The notes: a model not told the origin generated them from the letters alone. Positions 30,646 through 39,920 are shown, numbered from the stretch's first letter. The stretch is 64,000 bases of DNA from Streptomyces sp. NBC_01803 (GCF_035917415.1 NZ_CP109073.1:682001-746000), one strand, 5' to 3'. Translations and numbers: made by a program.

Positions 30646-31023
30646 TCAGAGCCGTTCGCGCAGGCCGTGCAGGACCGCTTCCAGCAGGGCCCGGTCGGTG
30701 CGGTCGCCGCGCGCCGGGGCGGGCGCGTCGACGGTCACGGCGCCGCAGTCCAGCAGGTCGGACAGCAACACCTTGGTGATCGTGGCGGGCAGCCGGACGC
30801 GGGCGGCGATCTCGGCCACCGAGACCGGCCGCCGGCACAGCCCGAGCACCTGGGCGTGGTCGGGCCCCACGTGGCGGCGTATCCCGCGCCCGGTGGCCTT
30901 GACCAGGGTCAGCAGGTCCAGACGGGCGGCGGGCCGGGTGCGCCCGCCGCTCGCGGTGTAGGGGCGGGTCAGGCGGCCCGCGTCGTCATCGAGCAGGGGG
31001 TCGTCCGGCGGGGAGTCGGTCAT
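30646..31023 (-). CDS. DUF742 protein (conservon CvnC-like)
   Basis: 125 residues. Ending LTRPYTASGGRTRPAARLDLLTLV and RPVSVAEIAARVRLPATITKVLLSDLLDCGAVTV, a winged-helix-like DUF742 fold. In conservons it works with a kinase-like CvnA, a roadblock CvnB and a small GTPase CvnD as a membrane-linked switch. It follows CvnB after 4 bases. Confidence 0.9.
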   Translation of the reverse strand: MTDSPPDDPLLDDDAGRLTRPYTASGGRTRPAARLDLLTLVKATGRGIRRHVGPDHAQVLGLCRRPVSVAEIAARVRLPATITKVLLSDLLDCGAVTVDAPAPARGDRTDRALLEAVLHGLRERL

Positions 31024-31027
31024 CGTG

Positions 31028-31444
31028 TCACCGCCCCCCGCACTGCCGGGCCGGGGTGGCCAGGGCCGGTCGCACGCTCCTGACGAGCACGGTCATCTCG
31101 TGGCCCAGCACGGCCGCGTCCGCCTCCCGGCCGGCCAGCACCGCCAGGCAGGCGCCGTCACCGGCGGTGCACACGAACAGCAGGGCGTTCGCCATCTCGA
31201 CGACGACCTGCCGGGCCTCCCCGCAGTCGGGAAGGCGGCGACCGGCGGCGCCGCCGAGGGCGCAGAGGGCGGAGGCCAGGGCGGCCAGCTGCTCGGCGGT
31301 GTCGGCGTCGAGACCGTGGACGGCCCGCACCAGGCCGTCGATGGACAGCAGGCACGCGCCGCGGGCGTGCGGCACCCGTTCCACCAGGCGGGTCAGCAGC
31401 CAGGACACCTCGGTCGGCAGCCCGGCCGGCACATCGCTCACCAT
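31028..31444 (-). CDS. Roadblock/LC7 protein (conservon CvnB-like)
   Basis: 138 residues from ATG 31444; the next codon is GTG 31441, which overlaps the CvnA stop, and could also be the start. LTRLVERVPHARGACLLSIDGLVRAVHGLDADTAEQLAALASAL and the hydrophobic C-terminal strand ALLFVCTAGDGACLAVLA are the roadblock fold, a GTPase-interacting module. No GTPase is encoded next to it here. Confidence 0.9.
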   Translation of the reverse strand: MVSDVPAGLPTEVSWLLTRLVERVPHARGACLLSIDGLVRAVHGLDADTAEQLAALASALCALGGAAGRRLPDCGEARQVVVEMANALLFVCTAGDGACLAVLAGREADAAVLGHEMTVLVRSVRPALATPARQCGGR

Positions 31445-32985
31445 GGTCGGCTCGTCTCCTCGGGGGCGAAGGGGGGTGGGGGCCGACCGTCGTCGGATTC
31501 CTCGGCGAGGGCCGCGCCTCGCCGGAAGGCGGCCAGCAGGCCGGGGTCGAGGGCCGCCGCGGTGGCGGCGGGTGGCGGCGGCGCCGGGGGCGCGGCGGGC
31601 ACGGCGGGAGTGGCGGGCGCGGCGGGAGAGGCGGGCGCGGCGCTCTCCCGGGAACGGGGCACCAGCCGCTCCTCGCGCCGCCGGTGCGGCAGCGGGGGCG
31701 GGGGCGGCGGCTCCTCCTTCGGGACCGACGGCCCGGCGGCGGCCCCGACCACCCCGCCGGGGGCGCACCGCCCCTCGCTCGCCTCGCCCAGCAGCTCGTG
31801 CGGCAGCACGGCCACGGCCTGGACGCCGCCGTAGATGTTGCTCTGCAACTGGACGACGATGTCGTGCCGTCGGGCCAGGGTGGAGACCACGAACAGCCCC
31901 ACCCGGCCCGCGTCCAGCAGCTCGGTGACGTCGAGCCGCTCGGTGCCGGAGAGCACGGCGTTCATCCGGCGCTGCTCGTCGGCGGTCATGCCGAGCCCCC
32001 GGTCCTCGACCTCGACCGCCAGCCCGGCGGCCACCCACTGCGTACGCAGCAGCACCTGGGTCTGCGGCGCGGAGAACTCGGTGGCGTTCTCCACCAGCTC
32101 GGCCAGCAGGTGGACGACGTCGGCGACGGCGTGGCCGCGCACGGTGCCCTCGATGGGCGGCACGAGCCTGACCCGCGCATAGTGCTCGACCTCCGCGATA
32201 CAGGAGCGCAGCACCTCGGAGACACAGACCGGGCGGCTCCACTGGCGGCGGGCGACCGCGCCGCCCAGGACGGCGAGGTTCTCGGCGTGGCGCCTGATGC
32301 GGGTGGCCAGGTGGTCGAGGTGGAAGAGGCCCTTGAGCAGCTCCGGGTCCTCGACCTCGGCCTCCAGCTCGTCCAGGTATTCGATCTGCCGGTGGACGAA
32401 CGCCTGCGTGCGGCGGGCCAGATGGACGAAGACCTCGACCCGCTCGTCGCCGCCGCCCGCGGTGTTCACCAGCGCGGCGACCTGGCAGACGGCCGATCCG
32501 GCGGCGTGCCGGGCCGTCGCGATCTCGTACCGGAGCCGGTCCAGCGGATCATCCCCGGGCACGGGCGGCGGCGGGCCGTCCGGTGGTCGCAGCCGCTCGC
32601 CGCGCTCGGCCTGGCCCATCAGCGCCTGGAGCTCGACGCGCCCCTGCGCGGCCTGCCGGCGCAGCGCCGCGAGTCGGGCGGCGTGCGCCCTGCCCTGGGC
32701 CGCGGCGACGACGGCGGCGACGGCCAGCACCGCCGCGGTGAGGCAGGCGGCCCCGCCCAGCACGCCCCACAGGAGGCCGTCGCCGGTCCGGTCCGCGTCC
32801 GCGCGCCGTCCGCCGCCCAGCAGGTACGCGACGACGGCGGTGGCGATCACGGCCACCAGCGCCGCGGGCAGCACCGCCAGACGCGGCAGCCGCTGCCGGG
32901 CACCGGACCCGCCATCCGCGGACCGCCCGGCGGGCAGCGGATGGTCGCGGGAAGGGCGCGCCCGGGGGCGGAGCTGTGCTGGCAT
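31438..32985 (-). CDS. Sensor-kinase-like ATPase (conservon CvnA-like)
   Basis: 515 residues from ATG 32985 (GAGG six bases upstream). Two membrane segments near residues 35-55 and 65-90 (VLPAALVAVIATAVVAYLLG, GVLGGAACLTAAVLAVAAV). A dimer region with HLARRTQAFVHRQIEYLDELE and the GHKL ATPase with LLAELVENATEFSAP, VEDRGLGM and GRVGLFVVSTLARRH follow. The last 130 residues are Pro/Ala-rich and disordered. First gene of the conservon. Confidence 0.9.
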   Translation of the reverse strand: MPAQLRPRARPSRDHPLPAGRSADGGSGARQRLPRLAVLPAALVAVIATAVVAYLLGGGRRADADRTGDGLLWGVLGGAACLTAAVLAVAAVVAAAQGRAHAARLAALRRQAAQGRVELQALMGQAERGERLRPPDGPPPPVPGDDPLDRLRYEIATARHAAGSAVCQVAALVNTAGGGDERVEVFVHLARRTQAFVHRQIEYLDELEAEVEDPELLKGLFHLDHLATRIRRHAENLAVLGGAVARRQWSRPVCVSEVLRSCIAEVEHYARVRLVPPIEGTVRGHAVADVVHLLAELVENATEFSAPQTQVLLRTQWVAAGLAVEVEDRGLGMTADEQRRMNAVLSGTERLDVTELLDAGRVGLFVVSTLARRHDIVVQLQSNIYGGVQAVAVLPHELLGEASEGRCAPGGVVGAAAGPSVPKEEPPPPPPLPHRRREERLVPRSRESAAPASPAAPATPAVPAAPPAPPPPAATAAALDPGLLAAFRRGAALAEESDDGRPPPPFAPEETSRPW

Positions 32986-33166
32986 CGCTGTCCTCATCAG
33001 GCGGGTCCCATCAGGCGGGCCAAGTGTGCGTAAGGCAACGCTATGGGCCAACAGCGAGGCGAACGGGCATAGTTCCGGCATTCGCCACCCTTCGCCACCT
33101 CCCAATGAGTGAATGGACGCCGGGAAACTTTGACCGCGGGCCGTCGGCTTGACCTGCGGGAGCGCG

Positions 33167-33429
33167 TCAACGGAGCCCGGAGGCGCGGACGGTGACGTTC
33201 ACCCGGCCGTCGAGTCCGAAGCCGGCCGGGCCGCCGCCGGCAAGGGTGCGGGGGACACCGTGGTGGGCGAGGCGGGATATGCCGCCGAAGACGAACGCGT
33301 CGCCGCCGGAGTTGTTCTCGCCGCCGCGCGGCGACATCACCGTGCGCGGTCCGGCGGGCGGTCGGGCAGGTGGGCGGCGCCGGGCAGCCGGATCTCGCGC
33401 GCGGGACGGGGGAACGGTTCGCCGTTCAG
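33167..33429 (-). pseudogene. Internally deleted alkB-like dioxygenase relic
   Basis: One minus-strand frame starts like AlkB (GEPFPRPAREIRLPGAAHL then PD-P) and hits a stop. A second frame then carries the AlkB C-terminus (GGDAFVFGGISRLAHHGVPR, with the His and the final Arg-containing GRVNVTVRASGL) before TGA at 33167. The middle with the HxD iron ligands is gone, so the gene is dead. It would have repaired alkylated bases. Confidence 0.62.
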
Positions 33430-33452
33430 CGGCTCACCAGCTCGTCCGCCGG

Positions 33453-34061
33453 TCAGGAGCCGACGGCACCCAGCAGAGCGCGGGCGCACAGGTCGCGGAC
33501 GTCGTCGCGGGCGAGCCTGCGGGTCTCCAGCCAGTCCAGGCAGACCGTGGTGACGAACGACAGCCAGCCGCGCACGGCCAGTCGCAGCGCGTCGGGCCGC
33601 AGAGACTGGGCCGACTCCAGCGCGGCGACGATGCGGGCGGCCTGGGCGTTCAGCAGCTCCTGGTAGATGGCGCGGATCTCGGGGTCGCCGGTGGCCATGG
33701 CGCGGTGGAAGGCGCGGTAGCCCTGGGAGTGCTCCTCGGCGAAGCGCAGATAGACGTCGAGGCCGGCCATCAGCCGCTCGCTCGCGGGGAGTCCGGGATC
33801 GGTGTCGGTCATGTCGAGGATGCGCTGGCCCTCACGCCGGACGACCGCGAGGAAGAAGTCCCGTTTGGTGGGGAAATAGTGGTACAGCAGGCCGCGGGAG
33901 ACGTTGGCGAGCTCGGCGACCTGCTCGATCCAGACTTCCTCGTAGGGGCGCTCCGCGAACAACTGGACGCCCACCCTCAGCAACTGCTCCCGACGGCGCT
34001 CGGTGTCCAGCCGGGTGCGGGCACGTCCGCCACCAGCTTGCCGCACGGCCTTCTCGGTCAC
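33453..34061 (-). CDS. TetR-family repressor divergent from the P450
   Basis: 202 residues from GTG 34061. Helix-turn-helix: WIEQVAELANVSRGLLYHYFPTKRDFF. The ligand domain is Arg/Leu-rich with WLSFVTTVCLDWLETRRL. It faces the P450 gene across 86 bases that hold a palindrome, so it probably controls that P450 and itself. Confidence 0.92.
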   Translation of the reverse strand: MTEKAVRQAGGGRARTRLDTERRREQLLRVGVQLFAERPYEEVWIEQVAELANVSRGLLYHYFPTKRDFFLAVVRREGQRILDMTDTDPGLPASERLMAGLDVYLRFAEEHSQGYRAFHRAMATGDPEIRAIYQELLNAQAARIVAALESAQSLRPDALRLAVRGWLSFVTTVCLDWLETRRLARDDVRDLCARALLGAVGS

Positions 34062-34107
34062 CCCGACAGACTACTTGACACCGATACGGCGAGCACCGAA
34101 GGTTTTG

Positions 34108-34122
34108 TTGAACCCGATTCAA
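34108..34122. promoter_or_regulatory. Palindrome between TetR and P450 genes, candidate operator
   Basis: TTGAA-CCCGA-TTCAA, perfect 5-bp arms, sits 25 bases before the P450 start and 46 bases from the TetR start, the expected place for the repressor to block the P450 promoter. Confidence 0.5.
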
Positions 34123-34147
34123 TAGAACCATCCGGAGGGGAAGCACT

Positions 34148-35566
34148 GTGATGGCGAGCGCGACCGCGACCGTGTCCTGGCCCGGGATCACCGAGATCCC
34201 CCATCCCCGGTTCCGGGTCCCCTATCTGGGCGACATCCTGGTCACCTCGCCGAAGCGGCCCGTCCAGGGCTCGATGCGGCTGGCCGCCGAGCTGGGTCCG
34301 ATCTTCCACCGGAACATCTTCGGCCAGCAGATCGTCATCGTCTCCGGCGCCGACCTGGTCGCGGAGCTGGTGGACGAGTCGCGGTTCGCCAAGCGCGTGG
34401 TCCTGGGGGTCGAGAGCCTGCGGTCGGTCGGCGGGGACGGCCTGTTCACCGCCCACGACGAGGAGCCGAACTGGCAGCGCGCGCACGACATCCTGGCCCC
34501 CGCCTTCACCCGGGAGTCGATGCGGCGATACCACCCGGCGATGCTGGAGATGGCCGCCCGGCTGATGACCGTCTGGGACACCCGGGCGGACCGCGGCACG
34601 CCCGTGGACGTGTCGAGCGACATGACCAAGCTGACGCTGGAGACCATCGGCAACACCGGCTTCGGCTACGACTTCGGGTCCTTCGAGCGCGACGAGCCGC
34701 ACCCGTTCGTCACCGCGATGGTCGGCGCCCTGCGCACCGCGCAGCAGCGGGTGCTGACGGCCCCGGTGATCGGCCGGTTCCAGGCCCGCCGCGCCGACCG
34801 GCGCAACGCCACCTATACCGGGTACATGGCGTCCGTGGTGGACGAGATCATCCGGGAGCGCGTCTCCGTCGGGGACACCCGCACCGACGACCTGCTCGGC
34901 CTGATGCTCAACACGGCCCAGCCCGGCACGGGCGACCGGCTGGACGTGGCCAACATCCGCAACCAGGTCATCACCTTCCTCATCGCCGGCCACGAGACGA
35001 CCTCGGGCGCCCTGTCGTTCGCCCTCTACTACCTGGCCAAGCACCCGGAGCTGATGGCCCGCGCCCAGGAAGAGGTGGACCGGGTCTGGGGCGACGCCGA
35101 GGTCCCGGCGTACGAGCAGGTCAGCAAGGCGCGCTATGTGCGCCGGGTGCTGGACGAGGCGCTGCGGCTGTGGCCGACCGCGCCGGGCTTCGTCCGCGCC
35201 GCCCGCCAGGACACGGTGCTGGGCGGGCGGTATCCGATGCGGGCGGGCGCCTGGGCCGTGGTGCTGATCCCGGTGCTGCACCGGGACCCGTCCGTCTGGG
35301 GCGACGACGCGGAGCGCTTCGACCCGGACCGCTTCCTGCCCGAGCGGGTCAAGGCCAGGCCCGGTCACGTCTTCAAGCCGTTCGGCACCGGCGAGCGGGC
35401 ATGCATAGGCCGCCAGTTCGCGCTGCACGAGGCGACGCTGGTGCTCGGCATGCTGCTGCGCCGCTACGACCTGCACGACCACGCGGACTACCGGCTGAAG
35501 GTCGTCGAACGGCTCACCCTCATGCCCGAGGGATTCACGCTGACGCTTTCCCGCCGTCGCCGGTGA
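34148..35566 (+). CDS. Cytochrome P450, CYP102-like haem domain
   Basis: 472 residues from GTG 34148 (GGAGG 9 bases upstream; ATG 34151 is the alternative). I-helix AGHETTSG, ExxR as EALRLWPT, PERF-like DPDRFLP, haem loop FGTGERACIGRQFAL with the Cys ligand. The N-terminus (GITEIPHPRFRVPYLGDIL) and I-helix are of the fatty-acid-hydroxylase CYP102 type; there is no fused reductase, as in CYP102B1 of S. coelicolor. It needs separate redox partners. Under likely control of the divergent TetR. Confidence 0.93.
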   Translation: MMASATATVSWPGITEIPHPRFRVPYLGDILVTSPKRPVQGSMRLAAELGPIFHRNIFGQQIVIVSGADLVAELVDESRFAKRVVLGVESLRSVGGDGLFTAHDEEPNWQRAHDILAPAFTRESMRRYHPAMLEMAARLMTVWDTRADRGTPVDVSSDMTKLTLETIGNTGFGYDFGSFERDEPHPFVTAMVGALRTAQQRVLTAPVIGRFQARRADRRNATYTGYMASVVDEIIRERVSVGDTRTDDLLGLMLNTAQPGTGDRLDVANIRNQVITFLIAGHETTSGALSFALYYLAKHPELMARAQEEVDRVWGDAEVPAYEQVSKARYVRRVLDEALRLWPTAPGFVRAARQDTVLGGRYPMRAGAWAVVLIPVLHRDPSVWGDDAERFDPDRFLPERVKARPGHVFKPFGTGERACIGRQFALHEATLVLGMLLRRYDLHDHADYRLKVVERLTLMPEGFTLTLSRRRR

Positions 35567-35651
35567 ATTGTTGACCGGGATGACCGCACTGTTACAACGA
35601 GGCTTGTCGTATGGTCGGCCTGGAATCGTGGCCGCTACGGAGGGAGAGCCC

Positions 35652-36461
35652 GTGACGCAGCAGCAGTCCGCCGAGTCGGTGTTGACGGGAGTACGCAATT
35701 TCCGCGACGTGGGCGGCCTGCCCACCGCGGACGGGCGGCGGGTCGCGCACGGCCGGCTGTACCGCAGCGGCCACCTGGCCCGCGCCACGGAGGCCGATCA
35801 GGCGTTCCTGAGCTCGCTCGGACTGCACACGGTCTTCGACTTCCGCAACTCGGCGGACCAGGCCCTGGAGGGCCAGGACGTCGCCCTCCCCGGCGTGCGC
35901 AACGTCAACCTGCCGCTGACCGACCCGGCCGACGGCGGCGAGTTCTGGGCCCTGGTCCGCGACGGGAGCCTGACCGAGCTGCGCGCCGCGCTGGACGCGG
36001 GACAGGCCGTCGACCGGATGATCGCCTCCTACCGCTGGATCATCCGGACCAGGACCGCCGAGCACGGCCGCGTGGTGCGCGCGCTGGCCGACGGCGCCGT
36101 GCCCGTGCTGATGCACTGCTCGGCCGGGAAGGACCGGGCCGGACTGACCGTCGCGGTCACCCTGCTGGCCCTCGGCGCGGAGCGCGAGGCCATCACCGCC
36201 GACTACCTGAAGTCCAACGCGCCGCACCGCCGGTATCTGATACGGCGCGGCGCGGACACCGAGGGCGGCGGGACCGCGCTGTCGGCGGAGGTGTCCGAGC
36301 TGCTCGCGCCGTTGTTCGACGCCCGCGCCGAATATCTCCGGACGGCGTTCGACGAGATCGACGCGGTGTGGGGCGGCACCGAGCGCTACCTCACCGAAGG
36401 ACTCGGCCTCACCACCGCCGACCGGGAACGGCTGCGCGCGGGGCTGCTGACCGACGACTGA
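35652..36461 (+). CDS. Tyrosine-protein phosphatase (PtpB-like)
   Basis: 269 residues from GTG 35652 with GGAGGGAG upstream. GVRNFRDVGGLPTADGRRV and GRLYRSGHLARATEADQAFL are the usual start; the active-site loop is MHCSAGKDRAGL (C-X5-R). The family removes phosphate from Tyr, Ser/Thr or phosphoinositides. Stand-alone, convergent with the hopanoid operon. Confidence 0.92.
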   Translation: MTQQQSAESVLTGVRNFRDVGGLPTADGRRVAHGRLYRSGHLARATEADQAFLSSLGLHTVFDFRNSADQALEGQDVALPGVRNVNLPLTDPADGGEFWALVRDGSLTELRAALDAGQAVDRMIASYRWIIRTRTAEHGRVVRALADGAVPVLMHCSAGKDRAGLTVAVTLLALGAEREAITADYLKSNAPHRRYLIRRGADTEGGGTALSAEVSELLAPLFDARAEYLRTAFDEIDAVWGGTERYLTEGLGLTTADRERLRAGLLTDD

Positions 36462-36475
36462 GCCGGCCGCCGACC

Positions 36476-36493
36476 GCCGGGCGCGTGCCCGGC
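36476..36493. terminator. Possible short terminator hairpin between convergent genes
   Basis: GCCGGGC-GCGT-GCCCGGC, a 7-bp stem with a 4-base loop between the phosphatase and the polyprenyl synthase genes. It touches the stop of the latter. No T-tract. Confidence 0.4.
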
Positions 36494-36495
36494 CG

Positions 36496-37557
36496 TCATT
36501 TCTGCCGGACGACGACGAAGTCGCCCAGGGCCGTCAGCCGGTCACGGACGGCCCCGGGCATCTCCACGCCGTGCAGCGCCGCGACGGCCGCGTCGTACTG
36601 CCGCCGCGCCTCCGCCGCGGTCCATTCCCGCCCGCCGGCCTCCTCGATCAGCGCGGCCCGGACGGCGAACTCCACCTCGTCGAAGTCGTCGAACTCCTGC
36701 TGACTCTTCTTCGCGTCGGCCGTCAGCAGGGCGGTCAGCCGCTCGGCGGCGGGTCCCCCGGCGGCCAGCGCGGCGACGACCGGCAGCGACTTCTTGCGCT
36801 GCCGCAGGTCGCTCCAGGTCAGCTTGCCCGTGCTGCGCGGGTCGCCCCAGATGCCCAGCAGGTCGTCCACGGCCTGGAAGGCGAGACCGAGATGGTGGCC
36901 GAAGAGCTCCAGGGTGTCGGCCAGGCGCTCGTCCGCCCCGCCGAGCACGGCCCCGATCGAGGCGGCGCAGGCGAGCAGCGCCCCGGTCTTGTTGCCTTCC
37001 ATCTCCAGGCACTCCGCGACGCTGACCCGCTCGCGGTGCTCGAAGGCGATGTCCTGAGCCTGCCCGTCGACGAGCTTGCGGCTGGCGCCGGCGAGCCGCC
37101 GCGCCGCGCGGGCCGCCTCGACCGTGCCGGGCTCCAGGATCACCTCGTTGGCCAGCGCGAAGAGCGCGTCCCCGACGAGGATGGCCTGCGCCGGGCCGTG
37201 CACCTTCCACACGGTGTCCCGGTGGCGGCGCTGCTCGTCGCCGTCCATGAGGTCGTCGTGGAGCAGTGAGAAGTTGTGCACCAGCTCGACCGCGACGGCG
37301 CCCGGGATGCCGGTCTCCGACGGGGCGCCGGCCGCCTCGGCGGACAGCACGGCGAGCGCCGGGCGCACCGCCTTCCCGCTGTCGCTGTCGGACGGGCGGC
37401 CCTCGGCGTCGATCCAGCCGAAGTGGTACGCGGCCACGGTGTCCATGGGCGGGGCCAGACGGCCGACCGCGGCGCGCAAGGCCGGCGCGGCCAGCGCCCG
37501 CGCCCGTTCCAGCAGTGCCGGTACGGCACCGTCGCTGAGTGGCTGTGCCGTGTTCAC
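36496..37557 (-). CDS. Polyprenyl (farnesyl/geranylgeranyl) diphosphate synthase
   Basis: 353 residues. First Asp-rich motif LLHDDLMDGDEQRR; second AVDDLLGIWGDP; LVDGQAQDI and GNKTGALLACAASIGAVLGG are conserved. As last gene of the hpnCDE operon (its GTG overlaps the hpnE stop), it should supply the C15 diphosphate for squalene synthesis. Chain length cannot be fixed from sequence alone. In relatives it is followed by squalene-hopene cyclase, which is missing here. Confidence 0.92.
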   Translation of the reverse strand: MNTAQPLSDGAVPALLERARALAAPALRAAVGRLAPPMDTVAAYHFGWIDAEGRPSDSDSGKAVRPALAVLSAEAAGAPSETGIPGAVAVELVHNFSLLHDDLMDGDEQRRHRDTVWKVHGPAQAILVGDALFALANEVILEPGTVEAARAARRLAGASRKLVDGQAQDIAFEHRERVSVAECLEMEGNKTGALLACAASIGAVLGGADERLADTLELFGHHLGLAFQAVDDLLGIWGDPRSTGKLTWSDLRQRKKSLPVVAALAAGGPAAERLTALLTADAKKSQQEFDDFDEVEFAVRAALIEEAGGREWTAAEARRQYDAAVAALHGVEMPGAVRDRLTALGDFVVVRQK

Positions 37558-38984
37558 ACACTCTCCTCGTGTCGCTCGTCACTGTGGGCCTGACTCCGCC
37601 CGCCACCGGCCGCCGCACGGGCCGCGGCCAGGCCACTGCGCACCGCGCCCTCCATCGTCGCGGGCCACCCGGTGGCGATCCACGCGCCGGCCAGGTACAG
37701 GCCCGGGGCGCGGGTGACGGTCCCCGGCCGCAGCCGGCCGACGCCGGGCGCGGGGGCGAACGTGGCGGCCCGTTCGCGGGTGACGAAGAAGTCGAGGACC
37801 CGCGCCCCGGCCACAGGCGGCAGCAGCCGGGCCAGCTCGGGCAGATACCGCTTGCGCAGCACGTCGGCCGGGAGCTGGATCTCCTCCCCCGCCGCCGACT
37901 GCGACAGCGCCAGGTACTGCGCGCGCCCGCCGCCGGGCAGGCCGGAGAGCCCGGAGGAGGTGGTGCGGTCGAAGACCCACTGGACGGGGCTGCCGACCGC
38001 GGCGAAGAAGGGGCGGCGCAGCACCCGCCGGTCGAGCACGACGTGCACGTTGAGGATCGGCGCGGTGCCGATGCGGGGCAGCCGGCCGGAGTCGTCCAGC
38101 GCGCCCTCCGGCAGCAACCGGTGCGCCGGTCCCTGCGGCACCGCCAGGACGACGGCGTCGGCGGTCAGCTCGCGGCGGTCCCGGTCCCCCCGGGAGGTCA
38201 CCCCGATCCGCCAGGAGCCGCCACCGGTCCGCCGGGGGCGCCCGGCCCTGGCGGCGAGCAGCGTGGTCACCCCGGCGCGGTCGAGGGCGGCACGGGCCAG
38301 GGTGTCGTGCAGCTCACCGAGCGGCACCCGGGGGACTCCGATATCGGCCGCGCCCGGCTCGGTCAGCAGCCCGGTGCGGAAGATCATGGCGGCCAGCGCG
38401 AGGGAGACGTCGCCGGCGCGCGCGTTGAGCGTGGCCACGCCGATCAGGTCCCACAGCGCGGCGACGGCGCGGTCGGTCTGGCCGTGCCGCCGCAGCCAGC
38501 TCCCGAAGTCCTGGCCGTCCAGCGCGGGGTCCTCCGGGTCGAGGCGGCGCAGCGCGAACGTGGCCCGCGCGGCGGCGGCCCGCTCGCCGGGCGAGAGGTG
38601 CGGGTACCGGGCGAGGCAGGCCGCCAGGTGCAGCGGGACGGGCAGCGCGGTGCGGCGGATGCGGCCGAGCCGCCCGGTCCCCGGGTCGAGCACCGGGACA
38701 TCGAGGCGGGGCTGGAGCGGGGCCAGCGAGGCGCCGCCGATCCGCTCCAGGAAGCGCCGGTAGGCGGTGCAGCAGCGCAGATAGACGTGCTGGCCGTTGT
38801 CGACGGTGAGCGCGCCGACGGGCGAATCGCGGCGGAAGGAGAACGCCAGGCCGCCGAGGCGCGGCCGGGTCTCGACCAGGGTGACGCGGTGGCCCCGGTC
38901 GGCCAGGTCGAGGGCGGTGGTGATCCCGGCGAGTCCGCCGCCGACGACCACGGCGGTCCGGACGGGCCCCGCCGCCGCGTTCAC
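37554..38984 (-). CDS. hpnE: Hydroxysqualene dehydroxylase (HpnE)
   Basis: 476 residues. N-terminal FAD motif AVVVGGGLAGITTALDLADR, then PRLGGLAFSF; the C-terminal FAD contact is LYLAGAWIATGWPATMEGAV. It matches amine-oxidase-like HpnE that reduces hydroxysqualene to squalene. GTGA overlaps on both sides bind it to hpnD and to the prenyl synthase gene. Confidence 0.93.
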   Translation of the reverse strand: MNAAAGPVRTAVVVGGGLAGITTALDLADRGHRVTLVETRPRLGGLAFSFRRDSPVGALTVDNGQHVYLRCCTAYRRFLERIGGASLAPLQPRLDVPVLDPGTGRLGRIRRTALPVPLHLAACLARYPHLSPGERAAAARATFALRRLDPEDPALDGQDFGSWLRRHGQTDRAVAALWDLIGVATLNARAGDVSLALAAMIFRTGLLTEPGAADIGVPRVPLGELHDTLARAALDRAGVTTLLAARAGRPRRTGGGSWRIGVTSRGDRDRRELTADAVVLAVPQGPAHRLLPEGALDDSGRLPRIGTAPILNVHVVLDRRVLRRPFFAAVGSPVQWVFDRTTSSGLSGLPGGGRAQYLALSQSAAGEEIQLPADVLRKRYLPELARLLPPVAGARVLDFFVTRERAATFAPAPGVGRLRPGTVTRAPGLYLAGAWIATGWPATMEGAVRSGLAAARAAAGGGRSQAHSDERHEESV

Positions 38985-39910
38985 GGTCTCACCCGCCGGG
39001 CGGCCCGGCGGGTGTCGACACCGCTCAAGCCGCGGGCGGCGACCAGCGCCTTCCGGGCGGGCGGCAGGGTGACCCGCCCGCGCGCCACGGCGGCGGGGTC
39101 CCGGGCGATGCGGTCCAGCAGCCCGTGGTAGATGCCCGCCATGGCCGCGACGCAGGCGGCCGAGCGGCGGTCGAGGAGCGGCAGCAGGCGGAAGCCCTCC
39201 TCGAACAGCTCGTGGGCGCGTCTGACCTCGAACCGCACCAGCCCGGCGAAGTCGGCCTCCGGACCCGGCGCGAGCAGGTCGGGGCCCTCGGCGCAGGCGA
39301 ACTTCCGCAGGTCCTCGGCGGGCAGATAGGTGCGGCCGTTGAGGGCGTCCTCGCGGATGTCCCGGAGGATGTTGGTGAGCTGGAGGGCGAGTCCGAGGGT
39401 GTCCGCGTAGGCGGCGGCCCGCTCCGCGTCGCGCGCGCCGGGCGCGACACCGAAGACGCCGAGCGATATCCGGCCGATGGATCCGGCGACGCGGCGGCAG
39501 TAGACGCGCAGCTCCTCCCAGGTCTCGTAGGCCGTGCCGCGCACATCCATCAGCACGCCGTCGATGAGCTCGTCCAAGGCGTCGAGCGGGAGGGGGAAGG
39601 AGCCGGCCGCGTGGGCGAGGGCGACGGCGACGGGGTCCGTGTCGTCCTCGTCGACCGCCCCGGCGCGCACCCGGTCCAGCAGGGCGCGGGCCTCGGCCAG
39701 CCGTGCCTCCTTGACGCCGGTGTCCAGGCCCCCGTCACCGATGTCGTCCACGCGCCGGGAGAAGGCGTACACGGCCGTCAGCGCGAGCACCTTACCGGCG
39801 GGCAGCAGCCGGACACCGTAGCTGAAGTTCCGCGAGTTGAGGGCGGCGACGGTCCCGCAGTAGCGGTACGCGGCGGCGACGGGGGGCGGCAGCGGTCGGC
39901 TCTTGGTCAC
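38981..39910 (-). CDS. hpnD: Presqualene diphosphate synthase (HpnD)
   Basis: 309 residues from GTG 39910. Squalene/phytoene synthase family with SRRVDDIGDG (first Asp site) and LTNILRDIREDALNGRTYLP (second). NSRNFSYGVRLLPAGKVLAL is the usual N-terminus. It joins two farnesyl diphosphates to presqualene diphosphate. It starts 10 bases after hpnC. Confidence 0.93.
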   Translation of the reverse strand: MTKSRPLPPPVAAAYRYCGTVAALNSRNFSYGVRLLPAGKVLALTAVYAFSRRVDDIGDGGLDTGVKEARLAEARALLDRVRAGAVDEDDTDPVAVALAHAAGSFPLPLDALDELIDGVLMDVRGTAYETWEELRVYCRRVAGSIGRISLGVFGVAPGARDAERAAAYADTLGLALQLTNILRDIREDALNGRTYLPAEDLRKFACAEGPDLLAPGPEADFAGLVRFEVRRAHELFEEGFRLLPLLDRRSAACVAAMAGIYHGLLDRIARDPAAVARGRVTLPPARKALVAARGLSGVDTRRAARRVRP

Positions 39911-39920
39911 GGGCTTCCGC

